From an uncultured Lachnospiraceae bacterium (lineage in GTDB: Bacteria > Bacillota > Clostridia > Lachnospirales > Lachnospiraceae): 58,487 nucleotides of DNA. Positions 26,452-35,784 of this stretch are shown one piece after another. The position numbers and the translations under genes are program-made. The DNA lies in the NCBI GenBank assembly GCA_946620235.1, contig CAMONC010000003.1, positions 1 to 58,487 of the forward strand. The letters are read 5' to 3'. Below the pieces are notes generated by a model, which saw only the letters and a program-made list of their open reading frames with translations, was not told the origin of the DNA and made no database searches. Position 1 is the first letter of the stretch, and every line of letters starts with the position of its first letter.

Positions 26452-27498
26452 ATGGCCAAAACAGTTAAGCTGGCGGATATAGCTGAGAGGGTCGGAGTAA
26501 GCATAGTAACGGTATCCAAGGCCCTGTCGGGACAAAAGGGTGTCAGTGAGACCATGCGCTCGCGGATTCAGGCAATAGCTGATGAAATGGGTTATAAACA
26601 GCCGGGTGCATATCGGAGAGAGATGGAAGAAGCCCGTAAGATGCGGGGCTATAATTTGGGTGTTTTAATCGCGGATTATTATCTGGGCAAGTATGAGAGT
26701 TTCTACTCGCAAATGTATCAGCAGTTTGCAACACGGGCCGGCAGCAAGGGATGTTTCTGCCTGCTTGAACTGGTCAGCCGTGAGCAGGAAGAAGAAGTCA
26801 GGGTTCCGATGATGCTGTCCGAGAAGCGGGTTGACGGGATCGTGGTCATAGGCAAGCTGTCCGACAGTTACCTGAAGATGCTCTCGGATTCCGGGATTCC
26901 CATGGTTGGACTGGATTTCTATACCAGAGATGACAAGCTGGATTCGATCATAAGCGACAGCTATTTCGGCGGATACCGCATGACCAATTATCTGATCGAC
27001 AAGGGCCATACGCAGATAGCCTACGTGGGTACCATCGGAGCCACGACTTCCATTACTGACCGGTACATGGGTTATCTGAAGGCATTGAACGAACATGGCA
27101 TCAAACAGAGAGAAGACTGGATCATAGATGACAGGGATCCGGTAGAAAAGATACTGGATGAAAGCAATATCAAACTGCCGGAGAAGATGCCCACAGCATT
27201 TATGTGCAACTCGGATCAAACCGCAGGAATGCTCATCAACATCCTGGAGCGGGCAGGATATAAAGTTCCGAGGGACATATCCGTAGCGGCATACGATAAC
27301 TTTCTTCCTCCCGGAATATGCGATGTGCGTATCACGTCATATGATGTCGATATGAAGGAAATGGCAAAAAGGGCCGTATCCATGATCACTCATAAGATAG
27401 CGGGAGAAAGCTATAAGCAGGGAACATATATAGTAGGCGGTCATATAATTGAGAAAGAAAGCGTAAGGGAAACCAAACTCCGACCGCTGGATGATTAA
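26452..27498 (+). CDS. LacI family regulator, probably of the mannan operon
   Basis: 348 residues. The N-terminal helix-turn-helix and hinge (VKLADIAERVGVSIVTVSKA) is followed by a periplasmic-binding-protein-like effector domain; VDGIVVIGKLSD, GGYRMTNYLIDKGHTQIAYVG and PTAFMCNSDQTAGMLI are typical. The ribosome site GGAGG lies in the end of the MutS-like gene. A TTTAGCTAAA palindrome lies 29 nt after its stop and a second, embedded in a 16-bp palindrome, lies before the transporter genes. The neighbouring locus makes a manno-oligosaccharide or derived sugar the likely inducer, which is inference. Confidence 0.93.
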   Translation: MAKTVKLADIAERVGVSIVTVSKALSGQKGVSETMRSRIQAIADEMGYKQPGAYRREMEEARKMRGYNLGVLIADYYLGKYESFYSQMYQQFATRAGSKGCFCLLELVSREQEEEVRVPMMLSEKRVDGIVVIGKLSDSYLKMLSDSGIPMVGLDFYTRDDKLDSIISDSYFGGYRMTNYLIDKGHTQIAYVGTIGATTSITDRYMGYLKALNEHGIKQREDWIIDDRDPVEKILDESNIKLPEKMPTAFMCNSDQTAGMLINILERAGYKVPRDISVAAYDNFLPPGICDVRITSYDVDMKEMAKRAVSMITHKIAGESYKQGTYIVGGHIIEKESVRETKLRPLDD

Positions 27499-27526
27499 AC
27501 AGACAAAAATAAGCTCATTTTAACTT

Positions 27527-27536
27527 TTTAGCTAAA
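27527..27536. promoter_or_regulatory. Upstream operator candidate (TTTAGCTAAA)
   Basis: A perfect 10-bp palindrome, identical to the core of the operator at 27709-27724. Centre-to-centre distance is 185 bp, so looping by a tetrameric LacI-type repressor, or autoregulation of the regulator's 3' end, are options. Confidence 0.5.
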
Positions 27537-27539
27537 TTT

Positions 27540-27585
27540 AACCTGCGCTTGGGACGACTTGACGACTCGAGAGCGGGTTTTCTTT
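27540..27585 (+). terminator. Possible terminator after the LacI gene
   Basis: AACC-TG-CGCT (27540-27549, TG bulged) can pair with AGCG-GGTT (27572-27579), followed by TTCTTT. The loop holds a tandem ACGACTTG/ACGACTCG. The stem is bulged and the loop long, so confidence is modest. Confidence 0.35.
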
Positions 27586-27590
27586 GTGCT

Positions 27591-27634
27591 TTTTTACCAA
27601 AAGAAAACAAAAAAATGTAGTAAAAAGGTAAAAA
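27591..27634. repeat. Inverted repeat TTTTTACC / GGTAAAAA in the mannan promoter region
   Basis: Perfect 8-bp arms at 27591-27598 and 27627-27634 separated by 28 A-rich bases. It lies about 25 nt upstream of the -35 element. It could be a regulator site or bent A-tract DNA. Confidence 0.35.
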
Positions 27635-27657
27635 CGGGGTAAATATACACAAAATAC

Positions 27658-27686
27658 TTGACTAAATTATTCAAATGCCATAACTT
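27658..27686 (+). promoter_or_regulatory. Promoter of the mannan utilisation operon
   Basis: TTGACT (27658-27663), 17-nt spacer, TAACTT (27681-27686). The -10 is weak, as expected for a regulated promoter, and is overlapped by an inverted repeat AACTTAA-AA-TTAAGTT (27682-27697). The start would be near 27693, with the LacI-type operator at about +17 to +32. Confidence 0.45.
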
Positions 27687-27708
27687 AAAATTAAGTTCAT
27701 AAGAACAG

Positions 27709-27724
27709 CCGTTTAGCTAAACGG
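27709..27724. promoter_or_regulatory. LacI-type operator CCGTTTAGCTAAACGG
   Basis: A perfect 16-bp palindrome located between promoter and binding-protein gene. It contains the TTTAGCTAAA core also found at 27527. Position downstream of the start site fits repression by road-block, with the adjacent LacI protein as the obvious ligand. Confidence 0.7.
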
Positions 27725-27755
27725 ATAACACAATCTCAAATGAGGGAGGAAAACA

Positions 27756-29213
27756 ATGAAAGCAAAAAAAGTTATGGCACTTATGATCAGCGCAACAATG
27801 CTTTTAGGTCTGACCGCCTGCGGCGATACCGCAGAGGCTCCGGCAGAAGAGCCTGCTGCAGCAGAGGAGACAGCGGAGGAAGCTGCACCTGCGGCAGAGG
27901 AGACCGCGGAGGCACCTGCAGCTGAAGAGGCAGAGGCTCCGGCAGCCGGCGAACTCAGCTACACAGCACTCAATCTGGCAGACTACACCGATACAACCGC
28001 TACGATCAAGTTCATCCATCATAAGACCGACCGTGCAGAGGACGGTACCATGGATGCCATGGTAGCAGAGTTCAACAAGACATTCCCTAACATCACCGTG
28101 GAGATGGAAGCTGTTACCGATTATGCAGAGGACGCACTTCTTCGTCTTTCAACCGGTGACTGGGGAGATGTAATGTTTATCCCCGCTATCGACAAGAATC
28201 AGCTTGAAACATATTTCATGCCTTTTGATACTCTTGATAACCTGTCAGGTGTTCTGAATTTCGCAAACCAGTGGGAGTACAACGGACTCAGCTACGGTAT
28301 TCCTTACATGGCAAACGCACAGGGACTCCTGTATAACAAGAGGATCTTCAATGAGGCCGGTATCAGCGAACTGCCTAAAACTCCTACCGAGTTCCTGGCT
28401 GACCTTCAGCTGGTTAAGGACAACACCGATGCCATCCCGCTCTATACCAACTATGCTGCAGGCTGGACCATGGGCGCATGGGATGCATATGTAGGATGTG
28501 TATCAAACGGTGACAACACTTATATGAACCAGAAGCTTGTTCATACCGCAGAGCCTTTCTCGGATCCCGGAGATGATACCGGCGCATACAATGTATACCG
28601 TATTCTGTATGATGCATGTGCACAGGGTCTGATAGAAGACGACTATACCACTACCGACTGGGAGAGCTGCAAGGGTATGATGAACCGCGGCGAGATAGCT
28701 ACCATGGTACTCGGATCATGGGCTTATGCACAGATGTGCGAAGCGGGCGATACTCCCGAAGATGTAGGCTACATGCCTTTCCCGATCACCGTAGGGGGAA
28801 CACAGTATGTACTGGCAGGCGGAGACTACTGCTACGGCATCAATGCAAATTCATCCGACGAAAACAAGCTTGCATCCCTTATCTTCGTAAAGTGGATGAC
28901 CGAAGAGTCCGACTGGTGCTACAACGAGGGCGGATATCCCGTAGTCAAGGGCGGCAAGACTCCCGACATGTATGCGGCATTTGACGGTTGCACCGTTCTG
29001 TCCGATGAGCCCGCACTTGCAGGCGAGGAAGACTTCCTGAACGAGATGAATGCAGAGTCGGAACTTTCCATCAACGCAGGCGGCAACGACAAGGTTCAGA
29101 GGATCGTTGAAGCCGGTGCCACCGGATCCGAAGAGTTTGCAGACATCATGGCAGACTGGAACACCGCATGGCAGGATGCTCAGGATGAACTCGGCATCGA
29201 AGTTCTGTATTGA
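27756..29213 (+). CDS. Sugar ABC transporter substrate-binding lipoprotein (manno-oligosaccharide binding, inferred)
   Basis: 485 residues. The signal ends at lipobox LTAC near residue 24. Then comes an unusually long Ala/Glu/Pro linker of about 40 residues before the globular family 1 solute-binding domain (from about 85: IKFIHHKTDRAEDG, YAEDALLRLSTGDWGDVMF, GIPYMANAQGLLYN). It captures sugars outside the membrane for the two permeases downstream. Ribosome site GGGAGGAAAA is strong, and codons such as GGT, CGT and TAC are used freely, suggesting high expression. The mannan specificity is inferred from the enzymes encoded downstream. Confidence 0.9.
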   Translation: MKAKKVMALMISATMLLGLTACGDTAEAPAEEPAAAEETAEEAAPAAEETAEAPAAEEAEAPAAGELSYTALNLADYTDTTATIKFIHHKTDRAEDGTMDAMVAEFNKTFPNITVEMEAVTDYAEDALLRLSTGDWGDVMFIPAIDKNQLETYFMPFDTLDNLSGVLNFANQWEYNGLSYGIPYMANAQGLLYNKRIFNEAGISELPKTPTEFLADLQLVKDNTDAIPLYTNYAAGWTMGAWDAYVGCVSNGDNTYMNQKLVHTAEPFSDPGDDTGAYNVYRILYDACAQGLIEDDYTTTDWESCKGMMNRGEIATMVLGSWAYAQMCEAGDTPEDVGYMPFPITVGGTQYVLAGGDYCYGINANSSDENKLASLIFVKWMTEESDWCYNEGGYPVVKGGKTPDMYAAFDGCTVLSDEPALAGEEDFLNEMNAESELSINAGGNDKVQRIVEAGATGSEEFADIMADWNTAWQDAQDELGIEVLY

Positions 29214-29252
29214 TCCCGATCCACAACCAAAGATATTTTGATCAGATGAGAA

Positions 29253-29289
29253 GAGCCGGGGAGAGCTGTCTCTCCCCGGCTCGTATTTT
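29253..29289 (+). terminator. Hairpin between binding protein and permease genes (partial terminator)
   Basis: GAGCCGGGGAGA (29253-29264) pairs perfectly with TCTCCCCGGCTC (29271-29282), loop GCTGTC. The following GTATTTT is a poor T-tract, so some read-through is expected. This arrangement usually keeps binding protein above permease. Confidence 0.7.
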
Positions 29290-29312
29290 ACAGACGCGCA
29301 AGAGGTGATCGT

Positions 29313-30320
29313 ATGGCAAACTCTAAGCAAATCGCAAAACCGAAGAGATCTTTTCCGGACTGGTTAAGGAGTCGTGACGGCCAAAAGGTGCTGGTGATGG
29401 TGGCCTTTATGATAGTGCCTCTGGTGCTGTTGTTTGTGTTCACGTATCTGCCGTTCGGTCAGATGTTCGGCTTCTCGTTTTACAACATGAAGTATATTGG
29501 TGCCCGCAAGTTCGTCGGTTTAAAGAATTATTCAAAAGTATTCTCACGCAAGGACTGCTTCGGTGCACTTAAACTGTCGCTGTACTATATGCTCGGATCG
29601 GTCGTACAGCTGGGCATAGCACTATATCTGGCGACTATCCTGAGCTTCAAGGTAAAAGGTGGGAACGTATTCAAGGGACTGATGTTCTTCCCATTCCTGA
29701 TCAACGGTATAGCGATAGGTTTTATATTCAAGTTCTTTTATACCAGAGGCTTCGTGTTTGATACCGTGCTGCAGTGGTGCGGATTCCAGCTGGATAATCT
29801 GCCGTATTGGCTCAGAGACCAGAGGATAAACAACTTTTCTCTGGTGGGTACCAGCGTATGGCGGTATTTCGGGCAGAATATGGTTCTTTTCATCGGAGCG
29901 ATCATGTCCGTGGATTCCGAGCTGTATGAAGCTGCGACACTGGACGGAGCAAATCGTTTTCAGCAGTTTAAGTACATCATTCTGCCGAGCATCAAGACGA
30001 TCATCACACTTAATGTGATCCTGTCCATAACCGGATCCCTGTCGGCTTTTGAGCCACCTTATGTCATCACCGACGGTGCGAATGGTACGGGAACCTACTT
30101 CGTGGTCATGCATGAGATCGCACATACCCAGCAGAAGGTAGGTCTTGCCTCCGCAATGGCGATAGTGCTTTTGATCATCATTCTGATCGTGACCGGATTG
30201 CAGAAGCTGTTCTTCAAGTATGTATTTAAGAGCGGAGAGGATGAGGATCCGCGTGCAGCGATAAAGCGTGAGAAACAACTGGCACGGATTTCGTCAAGGA
30301 AGGGAGGTGCAGTTGTATGA
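29313..30320 (+). CDS. Sugar ABC transporter permease (MalF/UgpA/LplB type)
   Basis: 335 residues with six to seven transmembrane helices (VLVMVAFMIVPLVLLFVFTY; YMLGSVVQLGIALYLATI). The EAA coupling loop appears as ELYEAATLDGANRFQQFKYI (about 207-226), the site that docks to the ATPase. The N-terminus is basic and cytoplasmic. Ribosome site AAGAGGTG. It overlaps the second permease by 4 nt (ATGA). It forms the membrane pore with that partner. Confidence 0.93.
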   Translation: MANSKQIAKPKRSFPDWLRSRDGQKVLVMVAFMIVPLVLLFVFTYLPFGQMFGFSFYNMKYIGARKFVGLKNYSKVFSRKDCFGALKLSLYYMLGSVVQLGIALYLATILSFKVKGGNVFKGLMFFPFLINGIAIGFIFKFFYTRGFVFDTVLQWCGFQLDNLPYWLRDQRINNFSLVGTSVWRYFGQNMVLFIGAIMSVDSELYEAATLDGANRFQQFKYIILPSIKTIITLNVILSITGSLSAFEPPYVITDGANGTGTYFVVMHEIAHTQQKVGLASAMAIVLLIIILIVTGLQKLFFKYVFKSGEDEDPRAAIKREKQLARISSRKGGAVV

Positions 30321-31174
30321 AAAAGACAAATGAGCAGGCCATAGCCGGCAGGATCATATGGATGATAATACAGTATGTATCACTTCTGTTCTTCAGCTTC
30401 GTGGCTGTCATCCCCGTGGTAAGCTGTGTTATCACGGCATTTAAGACCGATACCGAGTATCAGAATACAAATGTAATGACGCTTCCGGAAAGCTGGCTGA
30501 ACTTTGAAAACTATATCCGGGCATTTGATAAGGCCAATATGGGACGGGGATTCATCAATTCGGCGATCATACTTGTCTGCGTATTGCTGATCTCGACATT
30601 CATCGGTACTCAGCTCGCATATGTACTCGATCGTTTTAAGTTTTTCGGAAACGGGCTGATCCGTAATCTGTTCCTGTTTGCATCTCAGCTTCCCGGTGTT
30701 GCGATGCAGGTAGCATTGTATGAGATCATGTACAAGCTGCACTTCATCAACTCGATGGTCGGATACATCATACTGATGTGCGGCACGGACATCATATCGA
30801 TATACATCTATATTCAGTTTTTCGAGAATATAGATTATTCGCTGGACGAGTCGGCGATCGTGGACGGTGCGAACTATTTCACCATTTTTTATAAGATTTT
30901 GCTTCCACTTCTTAAACCTGCCATCGTAACTTCGTGTATACTAAAGGGAGTGGGTACATATAACGAATACTATTGTGCCAATCTGTATCTGCAGGATAAG
31001 ACCAGAGTCAATACGGTAGCGACCTCGCTCTATACATTCGTCGGACCGCTGGGGAGCAAGTATAATCTGATCTGCGCGGGTGTCATCATATCGCTGCTCC
31101 CGGCGCTGATCGTCTTTATCACCTGTCAGAAGCAGATATACAGCGGACTTACTCAGGGTGCGGTCAAAGGATGA
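30317..31174 (+). CDS. Sugar ABC transporter permease (MalG/UgpE type)
   Basis: 285 residues, six transmembrane helices. The EAA loop is SLDESAIVDGANYFTIFYKI (about 175-194). VSLLFFSFVAVIPVVSCVIT near the N-terminus and the final LIVFITCQKQIYSGLTQGAVKG (VKG end) are characteristic of MalG-type permeases. Ribosome site AGGGAGG lies within the upstream gene. No ATPase gene follows, so the complex must borrow a shared ATPase. Confidence 0.94.
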   Translation: MKKTNEQAIAGRIIWMIIQYVSLLFFSFVAVIPVVSCVITAFKTDTEYQNTNVMTLPESWLNFENYIRAFDKANMGRGFINSAIILVCVLLISTFIGTQLAYVLDRFKFFGNGLIRNLFLFASQLPGVAMQVALYEIMYKLHFINSMVGYIILMCGTDIISIYIYIQFFENIDYSLDESAIVDGANYFTIFYKILLPLLKPAIVTSCILKGVGTYNEYYCANLYLQDKTRVNTVATSLYTFVGPLGSKYNLICAGVIISLLPALIVFITCQKQIYSGLTQGAVKG

Positions 31175-31217
31175 CGGCTGCCCGTAACCGAATTGCCGCG
31201 GCATGAAAGGTGGAGAA

Positions 31218-32393
31218 ATGTTTAAGTACAAAGAAGAGATCGAGCATCATCTGATATACGACATAATCCCGTTTTGGAAAAAACTGCGTGATGATGCTTA
31301 CGGCGGATATTACGGATATGTAAGCTTCGATCTGGATATCGATGAGAAAGCGGTCAAAGGCTGCATACTCAATAACCGGATCACATGGTTTTTTTCAAAT
31401 GCATACGATGTGACAGCCGATGATACCCTACTCGCCGAAGCCAGGCACGGGTATGAGTTCCTGAGGGACAAGTGCGTGGACACCAAATTCGGAGGAGTAT
31501 ACTGGTCGCTCAAATATGACGGGACACCGGAGGATACGACCAAGCACACATATAATCAGGCTTTTGCCATATATGCACTGAGTTCATACTATGCGGTGAG
31601 CCATGATCCGGATGCATTGAATCTGGCATATGAGCTTTTTGACCTGATCGAAGAGAAATGCCGTGACGAGGAGGGATACCTGGAGGCATTCACCAGAGAT
31701 TTCCGTCCCGAATCCAATGAGAAGCTGTCAGAGAACGGGGTGATGGCAGAGAGGACCATGAATACGCTTTTACATGTGTTCGAAGCCTATACCGAGCTGT
31801 ACCGTGTCGGACAAAACGCACGTGTCGGCGAGAAACTTAAGTGGATCCTGGATACATTCGCGGATAAGATCTATAATCCGGAGCTTCACAGGCAGGAGGT
31901 CTTCTTTGACGCCCATTACACTTCTCTGATCGATCTCCACAGCTACGGCCATGACATCGAAACCGCCTGGCTCATTGACCGGGGCACGGAGGTTCTGGGT
32001 GATCCCGCATATGAAGAAAAGCTCACGCCGATCACACGGGATCTGACGGCGAATATCTATAAGACAGCGTTTGACGGTCACTCTCTGGCCAATGAGTGTG
32101 AGAGCGGAGTGGTAGATACCAAGCGTGTGTGGTGGGTCCAGGCAGAGACTCTCATAGGATTCCTGAACGGATATGAACGAGACCCGGCGCATAAGGAATA
32201 CCTGGAAGCCGCCGGAGCGGAATGGGAATTCATCCGCGATCATGTGATCGATCCCAGATGCAGAGAATGGTATATGCATGTGGATCCTCAGGGTAATCCC
32301 GAGCGCGGAAGACCGATAGTGGAACCATGGAAATGCCCGTATCACAACGGTCGTATGTGCATTGAGGTCATGAGAAGGGGAGAAAAGGAATGA
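31218..32393 (+). CDS. ce: Cellobiose 2-epimerase (AGE family)
   Basis: 391 residues, (alpha/alpha)6 barrel of the N-acylglucosamine 2-epimerase superfamily. The start at 31218 follows AAGGTGGAG. Conserved stretches: [54 protein letters not shown] and [16 protein letters not shown], with the barrel histidines expected for C2 epimerisation. In mannan pathways this enzyme turns mannobiose into mannosyl-glucose. The two GH130 phosphorylases directly downstream fit exactly that job. The gene's end overlaps the next by 4 nt (ATGA). Confidence 0.9.
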   Translation: MFKYKEEIEHHLIYDIIPFWKKLRDDAYGGYYGYVSFDLDIDEKAVKGCILNNRITWFFSNAYDVTADDTLLAEARHGYEFLRDKCVDTKFGGVYWSLKYDGTPEDTTKHTYNQAFAIYALSSYYAVSHDPDALNLAYELFDLIEEKCRDEEGYLEAFTRDFRPESNEKLSENGVMAERTMNTLLHVFEAYTELYRVGQNARVGEKLKWILDTFADKIYNPELHRQEVFFDAHYTSLIDLHSYGHDIETAWLIDRGTEVLGDPAYEEKLTPITRDLTANIYKTAFDGHSLANECESGVVDTKRVWWVQAETLIGFLNGYERDPAHKEYLEAAGAEWEFIRDHVIDPRCREWYMHVDPQGNPERGRPIVEPWKCPYHNGRMCIEVMRRGEKE

Positions 32394-33562
32394 TTCACGA
32401 GAAGTATTTTGAATTAGCCAAAGAGCAGGAAGTATATCTGTCACGGAAGAACAAGAAGAGTGACTTCTATAACGGAATATATGACAGGTATGAGTATCCC
32501 GTGCTTACCAGAGAACATGTACCGCTGACCTGGAGATACGATCTGAATAAGGAGACCAATCCGTTCTTCATGGAGAGACTGGGGATCAATGCCGTGATGA
32601 ACTCCGGCGCGATCTACATGAACGGGAAGTATTATCTGGTAGTAAGGATAGAAGGCAATGACCGCAAATCATTTTTCGGCGTAGCCGTATCCGATAACGG
32701 AGTTGATAATTTCCGCTTCGCGGATAGGCCGGTCCTGCTCCCCGATACCTGTCCCGAAGAGACCAATGTATATGACATGCGTCTGACCAGACACGAGGAC
32801 GGATATATATACGGAGTGTTCTGTTCCGAGAGCAAGGACACCTCGGTAAACGATCTGTCGGCTGCCGTTGCGGCTGCAGGCATAGTGCGAACCAAAGATC
32901 TGGTGAACTGGGAGAGGCTTGATAATCTGAAGACTCTCAGATCCCCCCAGCAGAGAAATGTATGTCTGCATCCTGAGTTTGTGGATGGCAAATATGCCTT
33001 TTATACCAGACCGATGGACGACTTCATCGAGACCGGTTCGGGCGGCGGAATAGGATTCGGCCTGAGCGAGTCGATAGAGCATGCCGTGATCGATGAAGAA
33101 CGCATGACCAGTATCCGCAGATATCATACCATCACGGAATCCAAGAACGGTGCGGGAGCAACTCCGATAAAGACTGACCGCGGCTGGATCCATATCGCAC
33201 ACGGAGTACGTAATACCGCTGCGGGACTGAGATACGTGATCTATGCTTTCGCAACGGCACTTGATGATCCGGGACGTGTCATCGCCGAGCCCGGAGGACT
33301 GCTCATAGGTCCCCGCGGCGGAGAGAGAGTCGGAGATGTGAGCAACGTGGTGTTCACCAACGGAGCCATCGTCAATGACAGGGATGAAGTATTCATATAC
33401 TATGCATCGAGTGATACCAGGATGCATGTGGCAACCACAACACTCGATAAGCTGATCGATTATGTATTCAATACGCCGGCTGATGCATTGAGAAGTGTTG
33501 ACTGTGTTAAGCAGCGTATCGGACTGATAGACGGGAATCTGGAGCTCCTGGGAAAAAACTGA
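32390..33562 (+). CDS. 4-O-beta-D-mannosyl-D-glucose phosphorylase (GH130_1)
   Basis: 390 residues, five-bladed beta-propeller of GH130. It cleaves mannosyl-glucose with phosphate to mannose 1-phosphate and glucose. The likely general acid is Asp129 in [13 protein letters not shown], matching the position known for this subfamily (about 131). Other hallmarks: [37 protein letters not shown] and [12 protein letters not shown]. The length and N-terminal helical extension are typical of subfamily 1 rather than 2. It follows the epimerase by 4-nt overlap. Confidence 0.92.
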   Translation: MIHEKYFELAKEQEVYLSRKNKKSDFYNGIYDRYEYPVLTREHVPLTWRYDLNKETNPFFMERLGINAVMNSGAIYMNGKYYLVVRIEGNDRKSFFGVAVSDNGVDNFRFADRPVLLPDTCPEETNVYDMRLTRHEDGYIYGVFCSESKDTSVNDLSAAVAAAGIVRTKDLVNWERLDNLKTLRSPQQRNVCLHPEFVDGKYAFYTRPMDDFIETGSGGGIGFGLSESIEHAVIDEERMTSIRRYHTITESKNGAGATPIKTDRGWIHIAHGVRNTAAGLRYVIYAFATALDDPGRVIAEPGGLLIGPRGGERVGDVSNVVFTNGAIVNDRDEVFIYYASSDTRMHVATTTLDKLIDYVFNTPADALRSVDCVKQRIGLIDGNLELLGKN

Positions 33563-33588
33563 GAGCATCCCGCCAAGAGGAGAATGAC

Positions 33589-34608
33589 ATGAAATATAAA
33601 ATGATCGCCCCCGCTGTCCCCAACATACCGTGGCAGGACAGGCCGGAGGGGATAAAGGGCGCACCCATATGGAGATACAGCGAGAATCCCGTGGTGGACC
33701 GAAATCCGATAGACGGCGTTGCCAGGATCTTTAACTCGGCCGTAATGCCCTATGAAGGAAAGTTCATCGGAGTATTCCGCGGGGAGCAGACCAACGGTGT
33801 ACCCTATGTATATCTGGGAAGGAGCGATGATGCCCTTCATTGGACTTTCGACAGTGAGAAGGTACCGTTCGTTGATGAAGAAGGCAAGCCTTTTATGCCC
33901 GTGTATGCATACGATCCCCGGCTTGTAAAAGTCGAAGACACCTATTATATCATCTGGTGCGGAGATTTCTACGGGGCAGCCATAGGCATGGCCAAAACGA
34001 AGGATTTTAAGACTTTTACCCGTATTGAGAATCCGTTTATTCCGTTTAACAGGAATGCGGTACTGTTTCCTCGCAGGATAAACGGCAACTTCGTAATGCT
34101 CAGCCGCCCGTCGGATTCGGGACATACTCCTTTCGGAGATATCTTCCTAAGTGAAAGCCCCGACATGACGTACTGGGGCAGGCATCGTCATGTGATGAGT
34201 GCGGGTCATGAATGGTGGGAATCCGTCAAGATCGGCGGAGGAGCGGCCCCCATAGAAACAAGTGAAGGCTGGCTGTTGTTCTATCACGGTGTGGCAACCA
34301 CCTGCAACGGATTCGTTTATTCCATTGGCGGAGCGATCCTGGATATCGATCATCCGTCAGTAGTCAGATACCGCTGCGAGAATTTCATCCTCACACCCGA
34401 AGCCGAGTATGAGGAGAGAGGGTTCGTACCCAACGTGGTATTTCCCTGTGCTACACTCCATGATTCAGAGACCAATCGTATTGCATTGTATTACGGAGCA
34501 GCTGACAGCGTAGTCGGAGTCGCATTTTGCAACATGGACGATATCATAGACTATATCAAGGATCACAGCGTGGTACGTGAGACGGATACGGAGATAGGAC
34601 GAAGGTGA
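33589..34608 (+). CDS. Beta-1,4-mannooligosaccharide phosphorylase (GH130_2)
   Basis: 339 residues, a second GH130 propeller. It phosphorolyses manno-oligosaccharides from the non-reducing end to mannose 1-phosphate. The catalytic Asp109 is in YAYDPRLVKVED. FIGVFRGEQTNGVPYVYLGRSDD and GGGAAPIETSEGWLLFYHGV (phosphate and substrate site) fit subfamily 2. Pairing of GH130_1 and GH130_2 with an epimerase is the known Ruminococcus albus/Roseburia arrangement. Ribosome site AAGAGGAGAA. It overlaps the esterase gene by 4 nt (GTGA). Confidence 0.92.
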   Translation: MKYKMIAPAVPNIPWQDRPEGIKGAPIWRYSENPVVDRNPIDGVARIFNSAVMPYEGKFIGVFRGEQTNGVPYVYLGRSDDALHWTFDSEKVPFVDEEGKPFMPVYAYDPRLVKVEDTYYIIWCGDFYGAAIGMAKTKDFKTFTRIENPFIPFNRNAVLFPRRINGNFVMLSRPSDSGHTPFGDIFLSESPDMTYWGRHRHVMSAGHEWWESVKIGGGAAPIETSEGWLLFYHGVATTCNGFVYSIGGAILDIDHPSVVRYRCENFILTPEAEYEERGFVPNVVFPCATLHDSETNRIALYYGAADSVVGVAFCNMDDIIDYIKDHSVVRETDTEIGRR

Positions 34609-35753
34609 GCGAAACAGAAAAGATACAACGGGATAAGGGGCTTGTTGAAGAAGGAGATGCGGCTGCACTCGGTCGTCTCTTCGAGAGAGCCCGGCACGGC
34701 GGAGACATCACGGTCGGATTCCTGGGAGGAAGCATCACTCAGGGAGCCGTGGCGACGGATGATACACTCTGCTATGCATACAGGGTCTATGACTGGTTTG
34801 TGAAGACCTTTCCCGAATCCAGGTTCACATATGTGAATGCAGGTATCGGAGCTACCGATTCCGAGTACGGTGCTGCGCGTGTAGCAGAAGACCTCCTCAG
34901 TGCACACCCCGACTTTGTGTTGATGGAGTTTGCCGTGAATGACGGGTGTGACGATCACTATCTTGAGACTTACGAAGGCTGCGTACGGCAGATACTGAAG
35001 TCCAAGCCCGGCATAGCACTCATACTCATGAATAATGTGTTCTATAACGAGGGCGGAAGTGCGGAACGTATACACAGACAGGTTGCGCGCCACTATAAGC
35101 TGCCGTCGATCAGCATGAGGACTACGATCTTCGATGCCATTCTGTCAGGTCGGATCATAAAGGAAGATATAACTCCTGATGATCTGCATCCGAACGATAT
35201 CGGACATGGGATCGTGGCAGATGTGATATGCGGCTGTCTGGAGTCCATACTGAAAAGCCAGGGTGCGGCGGTTAAAGCCTCCGGAGCTGCGGACGACAGT
35301 CCGCTTCCGGCGCCTATCACTCCTGACCGTTATGAGTTCAGCATCAAGTACGATAACCGGAATTCTGATTCCGTGATCAGATCCATACAGGGTTTCAAAC
35401 CCGACATCACTCCGCGCAGGGCGGTAAGAGACTGTTTCCGGTATGGATATTCCGCGCGGGAGAAAGGCGGATTTGTCGAGTATGAAGTTGAGGGCGCATG
35501 CATAGCCGTTCAGTTCAGGCGTACGATCAACCTGCCGGCACCGGTTGCCAGAGCGACTGTGGATGGAGATGAATCGAATGCCGTGATACTTGATGCGAAT
35601 TTCGATCAGACCTGGGGTGATTTTCTTGCATTGACCGATGTATATGTCAGCGACAGACCCGGTAAGCACAGAGTCAGGATCGAAGTGATCGAATCCCATG
35701 CCGATGACAAAGGAGATTTCTATCTGGCCGGAATAATCGTATCGGGCAGATGA
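34605..35753 (+). CDS. SGNH acetyl-mannan esterase with C-terminal beta domain (CE17-like)
   Basis: 382 residues, starting at GTG 34605. The SGNH/GDSL esterase part (about 1-225) has GFLGGSITQGA with nucleophile Ser43, GATDSEYGAARVAEDLL (Gly block), MEFAVNDGCDD (Asn block) and DDLHPNDIGHG with His195. Residues 240-382 form a beta-rich domain (VEYEVEGACIAVQFRRTINL). This order, SGNH then carbohydrate-binding-like beta domain, resembles CE17 esterases that remove 2-O-acetyl groups from mannan; CE2 has the reverse order. No signal peptide, so it acts on imported oligosaccharides. Confidence 0.8.
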   Translation: MSETEKIQRDKGLVEEGDAAALGRLFERARHGGDITVGFLGGSITQGAVATDDTLCYAYRVYDWFVKTFPESRFTYVNAGIGATDSEYGAARVAEDLLSAHPDFVLMEFAVNDGCDDHYLETYEGCVRQILKSKPGIALILMNNVFYNEGGSAERIHRQVARHYKLPSISMRTTIFDAILSGRIIKEDITPDDLHPNDIGHGIVADVICGCLESILKSQGAAVKASGAADDSPLPAPITPDRYEFSIKYDNRNSDSVIRSIQGFKPDITPRRAVRDCFRYGYSAREKGGFVEYEVEGACIAVQFRRTINLPAPVARATVDGDESNAVILDANFDQTWGDFLALTDVYVSDRPGKHRVRIEVIESHADDKGDFYLAGIIVSGR

Positions 35754-35784
35754 TACCGATCGGGATTGGAGAATTACGTAAAAC

